From Corynebacterium poyangense (GTDB lineage: Bacteria; Actinomycetota; Actinomycetes; Mycobacteriales; Mycobacteriaceae), in the NCBI RefSeq assembly GCF_014522205.1, contig NZ_CP046884.1:186001-250000 (forward strand): DNA of 64,000 bases, read 5' to 3'. Below are positions 27,010 through 35,566 of this stretch, one piece after another. A program made the translations under genes and the position numbers. The notes below the pieces were generated by a model. It saw only the letters and a program-made list of their open reading frames with translations. It searched no databases and was not told the origin of the DNA. Position 1 is the first letter of the stretch, and every line of letters begins with the position of its first letter.

Positions 27010-28554
27010 ATGGCTGAAAACCTTGTCACCGTGGGCATTCACGCACTCAGCGTGAGCGAGGTTGTCAACGTGGCGCGTCATGGCTGGAAAATTGAATTAG
27101 CGGAGGACAGCCTCAAGGTCATGTCTGAAACCAGGGCCCGAATTGATGAGCTAGCAGGCCACAATGACCCGGTCTACGGGGTTTCGACGGGTTTCGGAGC
27201 TTTAGCCAGAAAACATATCCCGGAAGAAAAGCGCACTCATCTGCAGTGCAGTCTAGTTCGAAGCCACGCAGCCGGATCGGGTCCGGAGGTCGAAACAGAG
27301 GTTATTCGGGCGTTAATGTTGCTGCGGCTCTCAACGTTGGCTACCGGACGAACCGGAGTGCGTGTTGAGGTAGCGGATAGTTATCTACGGTTGCTCAACG
27401 CCGGGCTCACCCCATGTGTCCATGAATACGGATCATTGGGATGCTCAGGGGATTTGGCACCATTGTCTCATTGCGCCTTGGCCCTCATGGGGGAGGGGAA
27501 TGTTCGGAATCGCGAGGGGCATCTTCTTCCCGCGGCGGAGGCATTAGAACACGCCGGGATTTCCCCAGTTATTCTGCGGGAGAAAGAGGGGCTGGCGCTG
27601 ATCAACGGGACCGACGGGATGTTAGGCCAACTCTGTTTAGCGCTGACTGACTTACAAGAGCTAGCAAAACTTGCCGATCTGGCTGCCGCCATGTCGGTTC
27701 AAGGTCTACGCGGAACCACTGGTGTTTTTGAACCTCACCTTCAGGCCTTACGTCCACAGCCAGGTCAAGCGCTATCCGCCGCAAATATCTTGGCGCTATG
27801 TCAAGAATCAGAGATCCTGGATTCTGCCTTTGAGGAATTTAAAGTTTCCCATGTTCAGGATGCATATTCTATCCGTTGTGCACCCCAAGTGGCGGGCGGA
27901 TTCCGAGACACGTTAGCCCATGCGGAGAAGGTTGCAGACAATGAATTAGCAGCCGCTATAGATAATCCAGTGGTGACCCCGGAGGGCGATGTTCGTTCCA
28001 ACGGGAATTTTCATGGCGCCCCCATCGCGTATGTCTTAGATTTCTTAGCCATTGTGGTTGCGGATTTAGCCAGCATTTCCGAACGACGTACTGACCGTTT
28101 CCTGGATCCGGCTCGAAATCGAGGGCTGCATCCTTTCTTAGCAGATGATCCCGGAGTGGACTCTGGGCACATGATTGCGCAGTACACCCAAGCAGCAATT
28201 GTTTCTGAACTTAAGCGTCTAGCGAACCCTGCGTCGGTTGACTCCATTCCCTCCTCAGCCATGCAAGAAGATCATGTCTCGATGGGGTGGTCTGCGGCGC
28301 GGAAGTTAAGGAAAGCGGTGGATGGATTACGACGGGTTTTGGCTATTGAAATTCTCACTGCTGCACGGGCTATTGATATGCGCGGGGAAAAACCGTCTGC
28401 GCCGGTGGCTGCGGTTATTTCTCGGCTGCGTCTAAGGGTGCCCGGGGTGGGGCCGGACCGTTTTCTCGCTCCGGAAATTGAAGAGACGGTGACTCTTTTG
28501 TCCAATGGTGAACTCCTGTCTGCTCTTGCTGATACCGGTATTACCTTGCGCTAG
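27010..28554 (+). CDS. hutH: Histidine ammonia-lyase HutH
   Basis: A 514-residue lyase that removes ammonia from L-histidine to make urocanate, step 1 of the pathway. The tripeptide that forms the MIO cofactor is Cys-Ser-Gly (GSLGCSGDLAPLSH) instead of the common Ala-Ser-Gly; such CSG versions are known from some actinobacteria. YGVSTGFGALA and the C-terminal SSAMQEDHVSMG are conserved active-site blocks. I use the ATG at 27010, which has GGAAAGGA 5 nt upstream, rather than the GTG at 26995. Its 3' end overlaps the convergent moeZ-like gene by 14 bp. Confidence 0.95.
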   Translation: MAENLVTVGIHALSVSEVVNVARHGWKIELAEDSLKVMSETRARIDELAGHNDPVYGVSTGFGALARKHIPEEKRTHLQCSLVRSHAAGSGPEVETEVIRALMLLRLSTLATGRTGVRVEVADSYLRLLNAGLTPCVHEYGSLGCSGDLAPLSHCALALMGEGNVRNREGHLLPAAEALEHAGISPVILREKEGLALINGTDGMLGQLCLALTDLQELAKLADLAAAMSVQGLRGTTGVFEPHLQALRPQPGQALSAANILALCQESEILDSAFEEFKVSHVQDAYSIRCAPQVAGGFRDTLAHAEKVADNELAAAIDNPVVTPEGDVRSNGNFHGAPIAYVLDFLAIVVADLASISERRTDRFLDPARNRGLHPFLADDPGVDSGHMIAQYTQAAIVSELKRLANPASVDSIPSSAMQEDHVSMGWSAARKLRKAVDGLRRVLAIEILTAARAIDMRGEKPSAPVAAVISRLRLRVPGVGPDRFLAPEIEETVTLLSNGELLSALADTGITLR

Positions 28555-29626
28555 AGTCTCCTTCTTTCCAGCGCTCTATCCCGCCGCGGAAGCTGCTCAG
28601 CGCCGGGGCGAGCGTCGAATTCTCCGGCAGATGCCGGCGCAAAATCCGGATCGCCTCCTCGGAGCGGGCTCCGCTGCGGCAGTACAGCACCACAGGGGTG
28701 TCCGCAAGAGTGCGGATATATTCAGCGCATTGTTCGGGGTGGTCGTGGATTGTACTGAGCGGGAGGTTGATGGCTGAAGGGATATGTTCTTCGTGAAATT
28801 CTCCGGGTTCTCGGACATCAATGAGCTGCGCATCGGCGGGCAGCTGGTAGGTGATCGGAACCGAGGGGCCAATGGCTGGCCCGAACGTCACCAAACGTTC
28901 TGTGACCTGGGGGTTAGCTGTAAGCGGGAGGTATTCCCATTCTCCGGTGAGGGAGTCAAAATACCCGATTTTCCCGATGAGGCATTCTCCGCAGCCACTG
29001 AGGAATTTTAAAGTTTCCATTGCCATGGTTGCTCCGACAACTCCGACCACTGGCCCGAGAACACCGGCTTCAGCGCAGTTAGGGATAGTGCCGGGTGCGG
29101 GTGGGTGCGGGAAAAGGTCTTCGTAGACTGGGCCGTGTCCGGCATGGAATACCGAAAGCTGGGCGTGCCAGCCTAAAACAGCTGCCCAGACGTGGGGAAT
29201 GTGTAGCTGCGCGCAGGTGGCTGAAATGATATGCCGGGTATCAAAATTATCGCTTCCATCGAGGACAATATCTGCGCCGTGGAGAACGGCGGGGGCTTCG
29301 GGCCAGGTGAGGCGCCCTCGAATGATATCGACGTCGGTGAAGGGGTTGAGCTCCTGGATCCGATCCCGCGCAGATTCTACTTTCGGCACTCCCACATTCG
29401 CGGTGGGGTGGATGATTTGGCGGTGCAAGTTAGATAGTTCTACGACATCATCATCGATGACGCTGATATGTCCGACGCCGGCCGCTGCCAGGTAGAGCAG
29501 AGCCGGGGACCCTAAACCTCCGGCCCCAACCACCGCCACCCGACTATCCTCTAATTTTTGTTGCATCTTCTCATCAAAGCCAGGCAGGTTGAGCTGTCGG
29601 ACATAGCGTTCATATCGCTTCGTCAT
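28541..29626 (-). CDS. moeZ: MoeZ-like adenylyltransferase with rhodanese domain
   Basis: A 361-residue two-domain protein. The N-terminal ThiF/MoeB domain has the ATP-binding VVGAGGLGSPALLYLAAAGVG, LHRQI and DGSDNFDTR. It activates the C-terminal Gly-Gly of ubiquitin-like sulfur carriers such as MoaD. The C-terminal rhodanese domain (from about residue 265) has the catalytic Cys in LYCRSGARS, which supplies sulfur. The zinc-binding Cys pairs of E. coli MoeB are lost (VYEDLFP instead of CYRCLFP), as in actinobacterial MoeZ. The start at 29626 overlaps the mog-moaE stop (ATGA), so I reject the longer frame to 29707. Confidence 0.9.
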   Translation of the reverse strand: MTKRYERYVRQLNLPGFDEKMQQKLEDSRVAVVGAGGLGSPALLYLAAAGVGHISVIDDDVVELSNLHRQIIHPTANVGVPKVESARDRIQELNPFTDVDIIRGRLTWPEAPAVLHGADIVLDGSDNFDTRHIISATCAQLHIPHVWAAVLGWHAQLSVFHAGHGPVYEDLFPHPPAPGTIPNCAEAGVLGPVVGVVGATMAMETLKFLSGCGECLIGKIGYFDSLTGEWEYLPLTANPQVTERLVTFGPAIGPSVPITYQLPADAQLIDVREPGEFHEEHIPSAINLPLSTIHDHPEQCAEYIRTLADTPVVLYCRSGARSEEAIRILRRHLPENSTLAPALSSFRGGIERWKEGDSSAR

Positions 29627-30540
29627 TGCAAACCTACCCATTCCGTGCTGCCGTCGACGAAGAGCTGTTCTTTCCAGATCGGGACTTCTGTTTTCACCCG
29701 GTCGCATATCTCAGCTAACGCTGCAAAGGCTTCGGTGCGATGCGGCGCAGCCACCACCACCAGAAACGCTAAATCACCAATCCGAAGATCACCCGTGCGG
29801 TGTGCCACCCAGGCTCGAACCGGCGGGTAGTGATGAAGCACCTCAGAAACAACGCGGGCTAGTTCTCTATCTGCAGAGGGGTGGGCGCTGTAGCTGAGTG
29901 CTTTCACGGCGTGCCCACCATCGTGGTTGCGAACCACCCCTTCGAAACAGACCACAGCTCCGGCTTCTGGTGTGGTGGTCTGGGTTTTAGCCTGAGCAAT
30001 AAGCTGTTCTAGGGGTTGGGCGGAAATCTGAGAAGTAACCAACGTCCCTGCCTTGGTGTCGGTGGTGTCCTGGCCCCTATTAAGTAACTGGGTGAGGTGC
30101 GGCAATAGCGGGCGCAGCACCTCGCAACCGTCGCGCACCCCGCCGGTGGAGCCGGGAAGGGTCATGCAAAAAGTTCTTCCGCTAATGCCGGCCACGGCGC
30201 GTGATGCTACTGCTAAGGGGGTGTTTTCAAGCCCGCGGAGGAAAAATGCTTGCACTATGCCGGGCATGGGGCGTTGGATGTGGCGGCTTACCACTTCGAC
30301 AGTCAGGTCATCAAGGGTGACCCCGGTTCCGCCGGAGGTTAAAAGCACATCCGGGAGTGCGCGTGGATTGCGGAAAAGTTCATCAATCACGTTGCTAATC
30401 TGGGAATCTTCCACAACGCGCGCCGGCGGGGTGTGGTAACCCAACTCATTAAGAAACTCTACGGCTATAGGGCCCGAACGGTCTTCATAGGTGCCGCGGG
30501 CTGCTCGGGTGGAGGCCACAATTACTAGGCCGGTGCGCAT
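29623..30540 (-). CDS. Mog/MoaB-MoaE fusion protein
   Basis: A 305-residue fusion of two molybdopterin enzymes. Residues about 1-155 form a MoaB/Mog domain (LTSGGTGVTLDDLT and LPGSTGGVRDG), which adenylylates molybdopterin. Residues about 175-305 form MoaE, the large subunit of molybdopterin synthase (FEGVVRNHDGG, VAAPHRTEAF, and the Lys-rich VKTEVPIWKEQ). The ATG at 30540 has GGAG 8 nt upstream and is preferred to the GTG at 30561. It overlaps the moeZ-like gene and lies 17 bp after moeA. Its partner MoaD is encoded divergently at 31803. Confidence 0.88.
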   Translation of the reverse strand: MRTGLVIVASTRAARGTYEDRSGPIAVEFLNELGYHTPPARVVEDSQISNVIDELFRNPRALPDVLLTSGGTGVTLDDLTVEVVSRHIQRPMPGIVQAFFLRGLENTPLAVASRAVAGISGRTFCMTLPGSTGGVRDGCEVLRPLLPHLTQLLNRGQDTTDTKAGTLVTSQISAQPLEQLIAQAKTQTTTPEAGAVVCFEGVVRNHDGGHAVKALSYSAHPSADRELARVVSEVLHHYPPVRAWVAHRTGDLRIGDLAFLVVVAAPHRTEAFAALAEICDRVKTEVPIWKEQLFVDGSTEWVGLQ

Positions 30541-30557
30541 GTTCTTAGCTCCTTGAG

Positions 30558-31775
30558 TCACAATGGATAGATCCTAACCTGGTCTCCGCCATGAAGAGTT
30601 GCCCCCGCTGGAATTCTCACGAGAGAATCGGCGTGGGCGGCGGAAATAAGAAGGTGAGATCCCGGACCGCTAAGGATCTCCACTTCTGTTCCTGCTTTGG
30701 AGTGGTGTAGGTGGGCGCGTCGGAATTGTTCCTTTCCAACAATCCCAGTGATTTCAGGGGAACTAGTTATTAGACGTGCCCATTGGGGAGGCGGACAGTG
30801 CTGCGGGGATAGCGCCGGGGCTACGAACAGCCGGAAACTTACCAGCGTTGAGATGGGATTGCCGGGTAGAGAAATGACGGGTATCCCGTGGTACTCGGCA
30901 AGTCCTTGGGGGCCGCCAGGCTGCTGAGCTACATGACCGAACCAGGCTGAAGGACACTGCCCGAAAACTTGTTTAAACACCTCGTACTTTCCGTGGCTAA
31001 TTCCACCGGAGGTGATAATGGCGTCAACCGTGGTGGTACTCAGTGCAGTGGCTAGGGCTTGATCACATTCCTCGGGTTGATCTCCGCTATGGATCCGGCC
31101 AGCTACCTCCATCCCAAAGCGTTGGGCTAAAGCGGCAAGCAAAGGCCCATTTGCGTCGGGGAGGCTTGCTGAGACATCGCCGCGCATATCGTGAGGTTCG
31201 ACGCCTACCGGGTGGATTTCTTCTCCTGCGGTGCACAGCAATAGTCGTGGGCGTCGAACGACCTCGACTTCTGTGATGTCTTGGCTTGCTAAGGCCCCCA
31301 CCATTACCGGGCTAATGACTGTTCCTGCCGGTGCGAGGATATCACCTTGCCGGCAGTCACTTCCTTGGAAACGGATGAACTGGTTGGCGGCGGTCGCTGG
31401 GATACGAATGTCAGGGGCATCGAACTGCGGCGGATGGCAGTGCTCTACGGGCACAATCGCAGCGGTTCCGGCAGGGACTTTCGCTCCCGTCATAATCGGA
31501 GCAACGCAGTCTTTTAACCCCTCCGGGTAGAGGGTGTGGGGATCAGTGCCGGCCGGAATGATCGGTCCGACTGGCCAGGTGCTTTCTTGGTTGAGGGCGG
31601 TGCGTGGAAGCGCGAAGCCGTCCATCTGGGAATTGTCAAAGCGCGGGGAATCTGTTGAGGCGTGAACATCGTAGGCGAGTACCTGGTTCATGGCTTGGTG
31701 GAGTGGCAACCGTTGGTGCGGAAGCTGAGGAATCCGCGTGCGGATAGCGTTCAGGTGCTCTTCGGGGGTGCGCAT
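30558..31775 (-). CDS. moeA: Molybdopterin molybdotransferase MoeA
   Basis: A 405-residue enzyme that inserts molybdate into adenylylated molybdopterin. SPRFDNSQMDGFAL near the N-terminus, the GxxxxxxF-type RPRLLLCTAGEE and IITSGGISHGKYEVFK, and LPGNPISTLVSF are standard MoeA blocks. The frame opens at 31814, but the ATG at 31775 (MRTPEEHLNAI) gives the normal family start and avoids overlap with the divergent moaD. It is the first gene of the minus-strand moeA, mog-moaE, moeZ operon. Confidence 0.9.
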   Translation of the reverse strand: MRTPEEHLNAIRTRIPQLPHQRLPLHQAMNQVLAYDVHASTDSPRFDNSQMDGFALPRTALNQESTWPVGPIIPAGTDPHTLYPEGLKDCVAPIMTGAKVPAGTAAIVPVEHCHPPQFDAPDIRIPATAANQFIRFQGSDCRQGDILAPAGTVISPVMVGALASQDITEVEVVRRPRLLLCTAGEEIHPVGVEPHDMRGDVSASLPDANGPLLAALAQRFGMEVAGRIHSGDQPEECDQALATALSTTTVDAIITSGGISHGKYEVFKQVFGQCPSAWFGHVAQQPGGPQGLAEYHGIPVISLPGNPISTLVSFRLFVAPALSPQHCPPPQWARLITSSPEITGIVGKEQFRRAHLHHSKAGTEVEILSGPGSHLLISAAHADSLVRIPAGATLHGGDQVRIYPL

Positions 31776-31802
31776 GTCACTACGGTACGGCATTGTGGAG
31801 GT

Positions 31803-32063
31803 ATGGAGATTCATTATTTTGCGGCGGCCCGGGCTGCGCGGGGAAAAAGCATGGAGCAGCGGGATCGTGTTCCTGAAACGTTGGAGGAGTTATTAGCCGA
31901 GTTGCGTGCTGAAGCGCCCCAGGAGAACTCCTCTGAGGAGATGGGGTTAGCGGATGTGTTGGAGCAGTGCAGTTTTTTGCTTGATGGAGAAAAAGCCCAG
32001 CTCCATGCTGGGCTTGCCGGGGTAAAGCGGGTCGATATTTTGCCGCCCTTTGCCGGGGGTTAA
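31803..32063 (+). CDS. moaD: MoaD-like sulfur carrier
   Basis: An 86-residue ubiquitin-fold protein starting MEIHYFAAARAARG and ending in the required Gly-Gly (LPPFAGG), which becomes the thiocarboxylate that MoaE uses. The start at 31803 follows GGAGG by only 1 nt, so a leaderless transcript is likely. The longer frame from 31662 would run through moeA. It is divergent from moeA with only 27 bp between start codons and overlaps the pat copy 2 stop by 4 bp. Confidence 0.88.
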   Translation: MEIHYFAAARAARGKSMEQRDRVPETLEELLAELRAEAPQENSSEEMGLADVLEQCSFLLDGEKAQLHAGLAGVKRVDILPPFAGG

Positions 32064-33088
32064 GTGATTTTTTCCCAGGCCGCCAAGAAAAGATCTGTTT
32101 CTGCTCTGTTCGTGACGGTGATGCGAAGCCCCTCCGGGAAGGCGCGAACCAGAACCCCGTGTTCGGCTAGACGCTCGGCAAGCTCCGGGGCGGTTGCGGG
32201 ATCATCGCAGGGTAGCCACACGTAGTTGGCTTGTGATCGCTGCACGCCTAAGGCGTCGGCTACTCGATCCCGCTGGATGACGGTTTCTTCGGTGCTGGCC
32301 ATGACTCGGTCTGCGTAGTCGAGGCAGGTTAATGCTGCGGCTTGAGCAACCGCATTGACGCTGAAAGGCAAGCAGACTTTATTTAATGCGCTGATGATCT
32401 CTGGAGCACCAAAAGCATAGCCCACGCGAATACCGGCCAACCCCCACGCCTTAGAGAAGGTTCTTAACCCCACAACGTTGGGGTGGCGGGCGATTTCTTC
32501 GGTGGCCACTGGGGTGTCAGCGGCGCGATTATATTCGAAATAGGCCTCGTCAAGAGCTACTACGACGTCTTCTGGGACTTTATCCATAAACTCCGCAAAT
32601 TGGGAGGTAGTGATGGTGGAGCCCGAAGGATTGTTGGGGTTGCAGACAAAAATGAGCCGGGTGCGGTCATTGATGGCGGCGATCATGGCGTCTAGGTCAA
32701 GACCGTTGTCTGCGGTGAGCGGCACCATGACCGGCTGAGCGCCGTGGACCTCTGCGAAAATGGGGTAGGCCTCAAAACTACGCCAGGGGAAGATGACTTC
32801 ATCTCCGTCGTGGCAGGTGATTTGAACCAGCTCTTGGCAGATAGCTGATGATCCACACCCCACGGAGATTTGGTTACTTTCTAGACCTAAAAACTCCGCG
32901 ATTTTTGCTCTGAGTTTATCCACCCCCATATCCGGATAACGGTTTGGATTGTCCAGCACCTCCATCACAGCTTCTTTTACCTCTGGAACGGGTGCTGTGG
33001 TGACCTCGTTGGAGGATAGTTTGATAGCTCCGGGGTAGTCTTTTCCGGGAACATATTCTGGCATGTCAGCGATTTCGGCACGGATCAT
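32060..33088 (-). CDS. Aromatic/histidinol-phosphate-type aminotransferase, copy 2
   Basis: A 342-residue PLP aminotransferase, clearly a paralogue of the gene at 19283-20314, with long identical stretches such as DGDEVIFPWRSFEAYP, NPNNPSGSTIT and RTFSKAWGLAG. All catalytic residues are kept. The start at 33088 is preceded by TATAGACT and a 7-nt spacer, the same leaderless promoter as copy 1, but no GlxR-like site. Differences cluster in the N-terminal substrate-gating region (residues 1-45), so substrate preference may differ. It lies beside tRNA-Ser(GCT), mirroring copy 1 beside tRNA-Ser(TGA). Confidence 0.88.
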   Translation of the reverse strand: MIRAEIADMPEYVPGKDYPGAIKLSSNEVTTAPVPEVKEAVMEVLDNPNRYPDMGVDKLRAKIAEFLGLESNQISVGCGSSAICQELVQITCHDGDEVIFPWRSFEAYPIFAEVHGAQPVMVPLTADNGLDLDAMIAAINDRTRLIFVCNPNNPSGSTITTSQFAEFMDKVPEDVVVALDEAYFEYNRAADTPVATEEIARHPNVVGLRTFSKAWGLAGIRVGYAFGAPEIISALNKVCLPFSVNAVAQAAALTCLDYADRVMASTEETVIQRDRVADALGVQRSQANYVWLPCDDPATAPELAERLAEHGVLVRAFPEGLRITVTNRAETDLFLAAWEKIT

Positions 33089-33095
33089 GTTCGTC

Positions 33096-33103
33096 AGTCT
33101 ATA
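33096..33103 (-). promoter_or_regulatory. Leaderless -10 element of pat copy 2
   Basis: TATAGACT on the minus strand, 7 nt before the ATG at 33088, is identical to the element before copy 1. Confidence 0.6.
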
Positions 33104-33448
33104 CCGCGCGCTTAAATCTTCATGCTCGACCTTTGTGCTCGGCGCGGGGAGAATAGTGTTGTGAATCCCACGCGGGGCGATGGAGGGCGACGCAGGCCGC
33201 CGTGGAGTGACGTGGGGGCGTGGTGCGACGTGGGGCGTCGCCTACCTGGCGGGTTTTCACCGTTCCAGCGCCTAAAACGAGGTAGGGGTTCAATCAGCGC
33301 GTAGGAGGGTCCTGGCGTGGAGCAGTTAGCGGAGGTCAATGTGGCCTATCCTTGCCTCCTGGTAGACAAAAGGAAAAGGAGCAGGGGGTTTGCGCCAGGG
33401 GGAGGGTGCGCACTACACTCTCAAGCGGTTATTCAAGTCAATAACCGT
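33104..33448. other. G-rich intergenic region before tRNA-Ser(GCT)
   Basis: About 345 bp with many GGGG runs and a perfect 6-bp hairpin GCGACG/CGTCGC at 33225-33241. I see no credible gene. A structured RNA is conceivable, but I cannot assign one. Confidence 0.4.
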
Positions 33449-33537
33449 GGAGACGTGCCAGAGCGGCCGAATGGGGCTCACTGCTAATGAGTTGTCCTCT
33501 TGACGGGGGACCGGAGGTTCAAATCCTCTCGTCTCCG
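33449..33537 (+). tRNA. tRNA-Ser(GCT)
   Basis: An 89-nt class II tRNA. The acceptor GGAGACG pairs with CGTCTCC, the anticodon loop is CTGCTAA (GCT, reads AGC/AGU), and there is a long variable arm. CCA is not encoded. Confidence 0.97.
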
Positions 33538-33542
33538 CTCTC

Positions 33543-33573
33543 AAAAGTCCGGTGCTTAAGCGCCGGACTTTTC
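33543..33573 (+). terminator. Terminator after tRNA-Ser(GCT)
   Basis: The near-perfect stem AAAAGTCCGGTGC / GCGCCGGACTTTT with a short loop has its own T tract, so it can act in both directions. Confidence 0.88.
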
Positions 33574-33759
33574 CTATGTCTCCCCGTGTTCTATTTCCCT
33601 CGTCGTTGTTGCATTCCGGATGGCCCTCTTACGTGGAATCATTCTGAGCAATGGAAAACCGGAGAATCTGGGATTGACCTGCTGATTTTGCCAACTTCTC
33701 CTAGGGGTGTACTATCTATTCACGTTGCAGCGAGTAGCGTTAGCTATTTAAAGCACAGT

Positions 33760-33832
33760 GCGCCCGTGGCTCAACGGATAGAGCATCTGACTACGGATCA
33801 GAAGGTTGGGGGTTCGAATCCCTCCGGGCGCG
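33760..33832 (+). tRNA. tRNA-Arg(ACG), integration target
   Basis: A 73-nt tRNA with acceptor GCGCCCG/CGGGCGC and anticodon loop CTACGGA (ACG). CCA is not encoded. Its 3' half, from the anticodon stem to the acceptor, is repeated imperfectly at 39678-39713, which marks it as the attachment site of the following island. Confidence 0.97.
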
Positions 33833-33838
33833 CAGTAC

Positions 33839-33874
33839 AATCCCAGGTAAACTACGTGTTTATCTGGGATTTTT
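33839..33874 (+). terminator. Terminator after tRNA-Arg
   Basis: A 14-bp stem with one G-U pair (AATCCCAGGTAAAC / GTTTATCTGGGATT) is followed by TTTTT. It lies on the island side of the attachment site, so it probably came with the element. Confidence 0.85.
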
Positions 33875-34039
33875 CACATTTCTAGGCCTGGGGCATTGTT
33901 GTGAGATATGCAGGTAGTTAGCGCCCGGATGGAGTGTGGAGGGGCTGAGGGAACGCTGCATATCCAATAGGCTGTCTCCGTCGGTAATGTGGGTTAGCAT
34001 TAGTGAAGGTTTACGTTGACAAGCAAAGGACTGAGCTGC

Positions 34040-35566
34040 ATGTCTAATAGTGGAAAACGACCATTCGGTCAGGACATGGTCAAGCCCATCCAGGTTCCAT
34101 TGAGTAAGTTGGATTTGGATCTGAAGAACGCTCGATTTCGATCGGATGCTCAAACACAAGAATCCGCCGTTGTGCTTATGCTTAATTCAACAGGTGAAAA
34201 ATGCATGGAACTGCTTAAAGACCTTTGTCAGCAAGGAAATCTAAGCAGCTCGGATGTTCCTATAGTTGTCAAAGAAGACAATCGATATAGAGTCCTTGAG
34301 GGTAACCGGCGACTAATATGTCTGAAGCTCTGGAAGAATCCATCCCTCTTACAAAAAATTTCTCCTGAGCTGGCGGAAAAATATCAGAGGCGAATTGAGA
34401 AACTAGCAGATAGCTCTCGTTACGCTCCACCAGAGACGATGCAGGTGGTTGTTGCGGGCTCATTAGATGAGGCTAATGTATGGATTGACAAGAAGCATGG
34501 ACTCGGTAAAGACGGATCTGCAACGGTTGAGTGGGGTGCATTTGAGAAGGATCGTCGTTCCGCGAGGCAAACTGGAAAAACTGGTCGTGCGCTCAGCTTT
34601 ATTGAGTTCTTGACGGCGGAATTTGCTGATGACGATGACATCAGCAGGACGCTCGGTAACCTACTGAATAAGCAGTATTCGATTCTCAATCGTGTATTGG
34701 CTAACGAGGTTTTGCGAGATGAAATTGGAATTACGTACGATAACCTCTCGGGAGTTACCAGTTCAAAGCGTTCTTCGAAGACAATGCGACCATTGCTGCT
34801 AGCAATGTTGTTTGATTTTGCTGAGAAGCGGCAAACAGCGAAGACTCTGCATACTGCCGATCAAATTTCTAAGTACTTCCATGACTTGTACTTGAAGTAC
34901 TTGGATGCAGATGCAGAAGAGGAGAAGCCTGGCGGTGGTCGACCTGGTGGAGATAGCTCTGGTGATCTGCAGTTCGGTCACGATAAATCTTCCAGAAACA
35001 CTTCTGAGGTTGGTCGTACGGAAGACGGTGCTTTAAATGCTAAGCCCAATCAGAATGCTGATGAAAACAATGAAGGCCGGGCAAAGCAGAAAAACCAGAA
35101 ATCAGCAAACAATATTTTCGCTGATCTTAATACTCTTAATACGGACGGTTTCACCCCGAAGATTCAACGCCTGATTCGCCAAACGGCGGATCTTTCAGTC
35201 TATCGGCAACCGGAGCTAATTGCTGTCTCGCTTCGTGTGATTCTGGATTTGACCTGCGCCCAATACCTTCAAGAATTTCATCCTTGCGTCGAACAGGTCA
35301 AGCGAGATCTCGATCAACGGATTATCGAGGTTCTGAAGCTCCTCGATCCGAAGTGTACACAGGGGGCGAAACAAGCGGAAAATACTTCTGAGTGGGCAAA
35401 ACTTTTTACCTTCACTAAGGATACTAAAGACGCTCTTCGTCTGGTCCAGTACGCATTGCATGATATTAAACATGTGAACACCGCATCTGACACGATGATT
35501 ATGGCTGAGCGTTACCAAGAAATGTTGGTAGCTATGAACGAAAAATTAAGGAAAAATAAGTCTTGA
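34040..35566 (+). CDS. ParB-like (ParB/Srx fold) protein paired with methyltransferase
   Basis: A 508-residue soluble protein. I use the ATG at 34040, which has AAAGGA 9 nt upstream. The N-terminal domain has PIQVPLSKLDLDLKN and VLEGNRRLICLKLW (residues 85-98), the ENRR/GNRR-type motif of ParB/sulfiredoxin-like domains. The middle is helical. Residues about 290-355 are a low-complexity Gly/Asp/Asn/Lys-rich linker, and the C-terminal ~130 residues form another helical domain ending EKLRKNKS. The stop overlaps the start of the D12 methyltransferase gene by one base, so they act together. It is unlikely to be a plasmid-partition ParB, because no ParA is nearby. A nuclease, DNA-binding or CTP/ATP-dependent switch role is possible. 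I cannot name a described system. Confidence 0.72.
   Translation: MSNSGKRPFGQDMVKPIQVPLSKLDLDLKNARFRSDAQTQESAVVLMLNSTGEKCMELLKDLCQQGNLSSSDVPIVVKEDNRYRVLEGNRRLICLKLWKNPSLLQKISPELAEKYQRRIEKLADSSRYAPPETMQVVVAGSLDEANVWIDKKHGLGKDGSATVEWGAFEKDRRSARQTGKTGRALSFIEFLTAEFADDDDISRTLGNLLNKQYSILNRVLANEVLRDEIGITYDNLSGVTSSKRSSKTMRPLLLAMLFDFAEKRQTAKTLHTADQISKYFHDLYLKYLDADAEEEKPGGGRPGGDSSGDLQFGHDKSSRNTSEVGRTEDGALNAKPNQNADENNEGRAKQKNQKSANNIFADLNTLNTDGFTPKIQRLIRQTADLSVYRQPELIAVSLRVILDLTCAQYLQEFHPCVEQVKRDLDQRIIEVLKLLDPKCTQGAKQAENTSEWAKLFTFTKDTKDALRLVQYALHDIKHVNTASDTMIMAERYQEMLVAMNEKLRKNKS

Noticed and set aside
19283-33088. Composite transposon bounded by the two pat genes
   Set aside because: The copies are diverged, in direct orientation, and no transposase or terminal repeats are found; an old duplication fits better.
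33104-33448. Possible structured RNA in the G-rich region before tRNA-Ser(GCT)
   Set aside because: Has a small hairpin, but no match to the SRP RNA core or another RNA family that I can recognise.
33487-33885. 132-codon frame through two tRNA genes
   Set aside because: It runs across tRNA-Ser and tRNA-Arg; a classic artefact.
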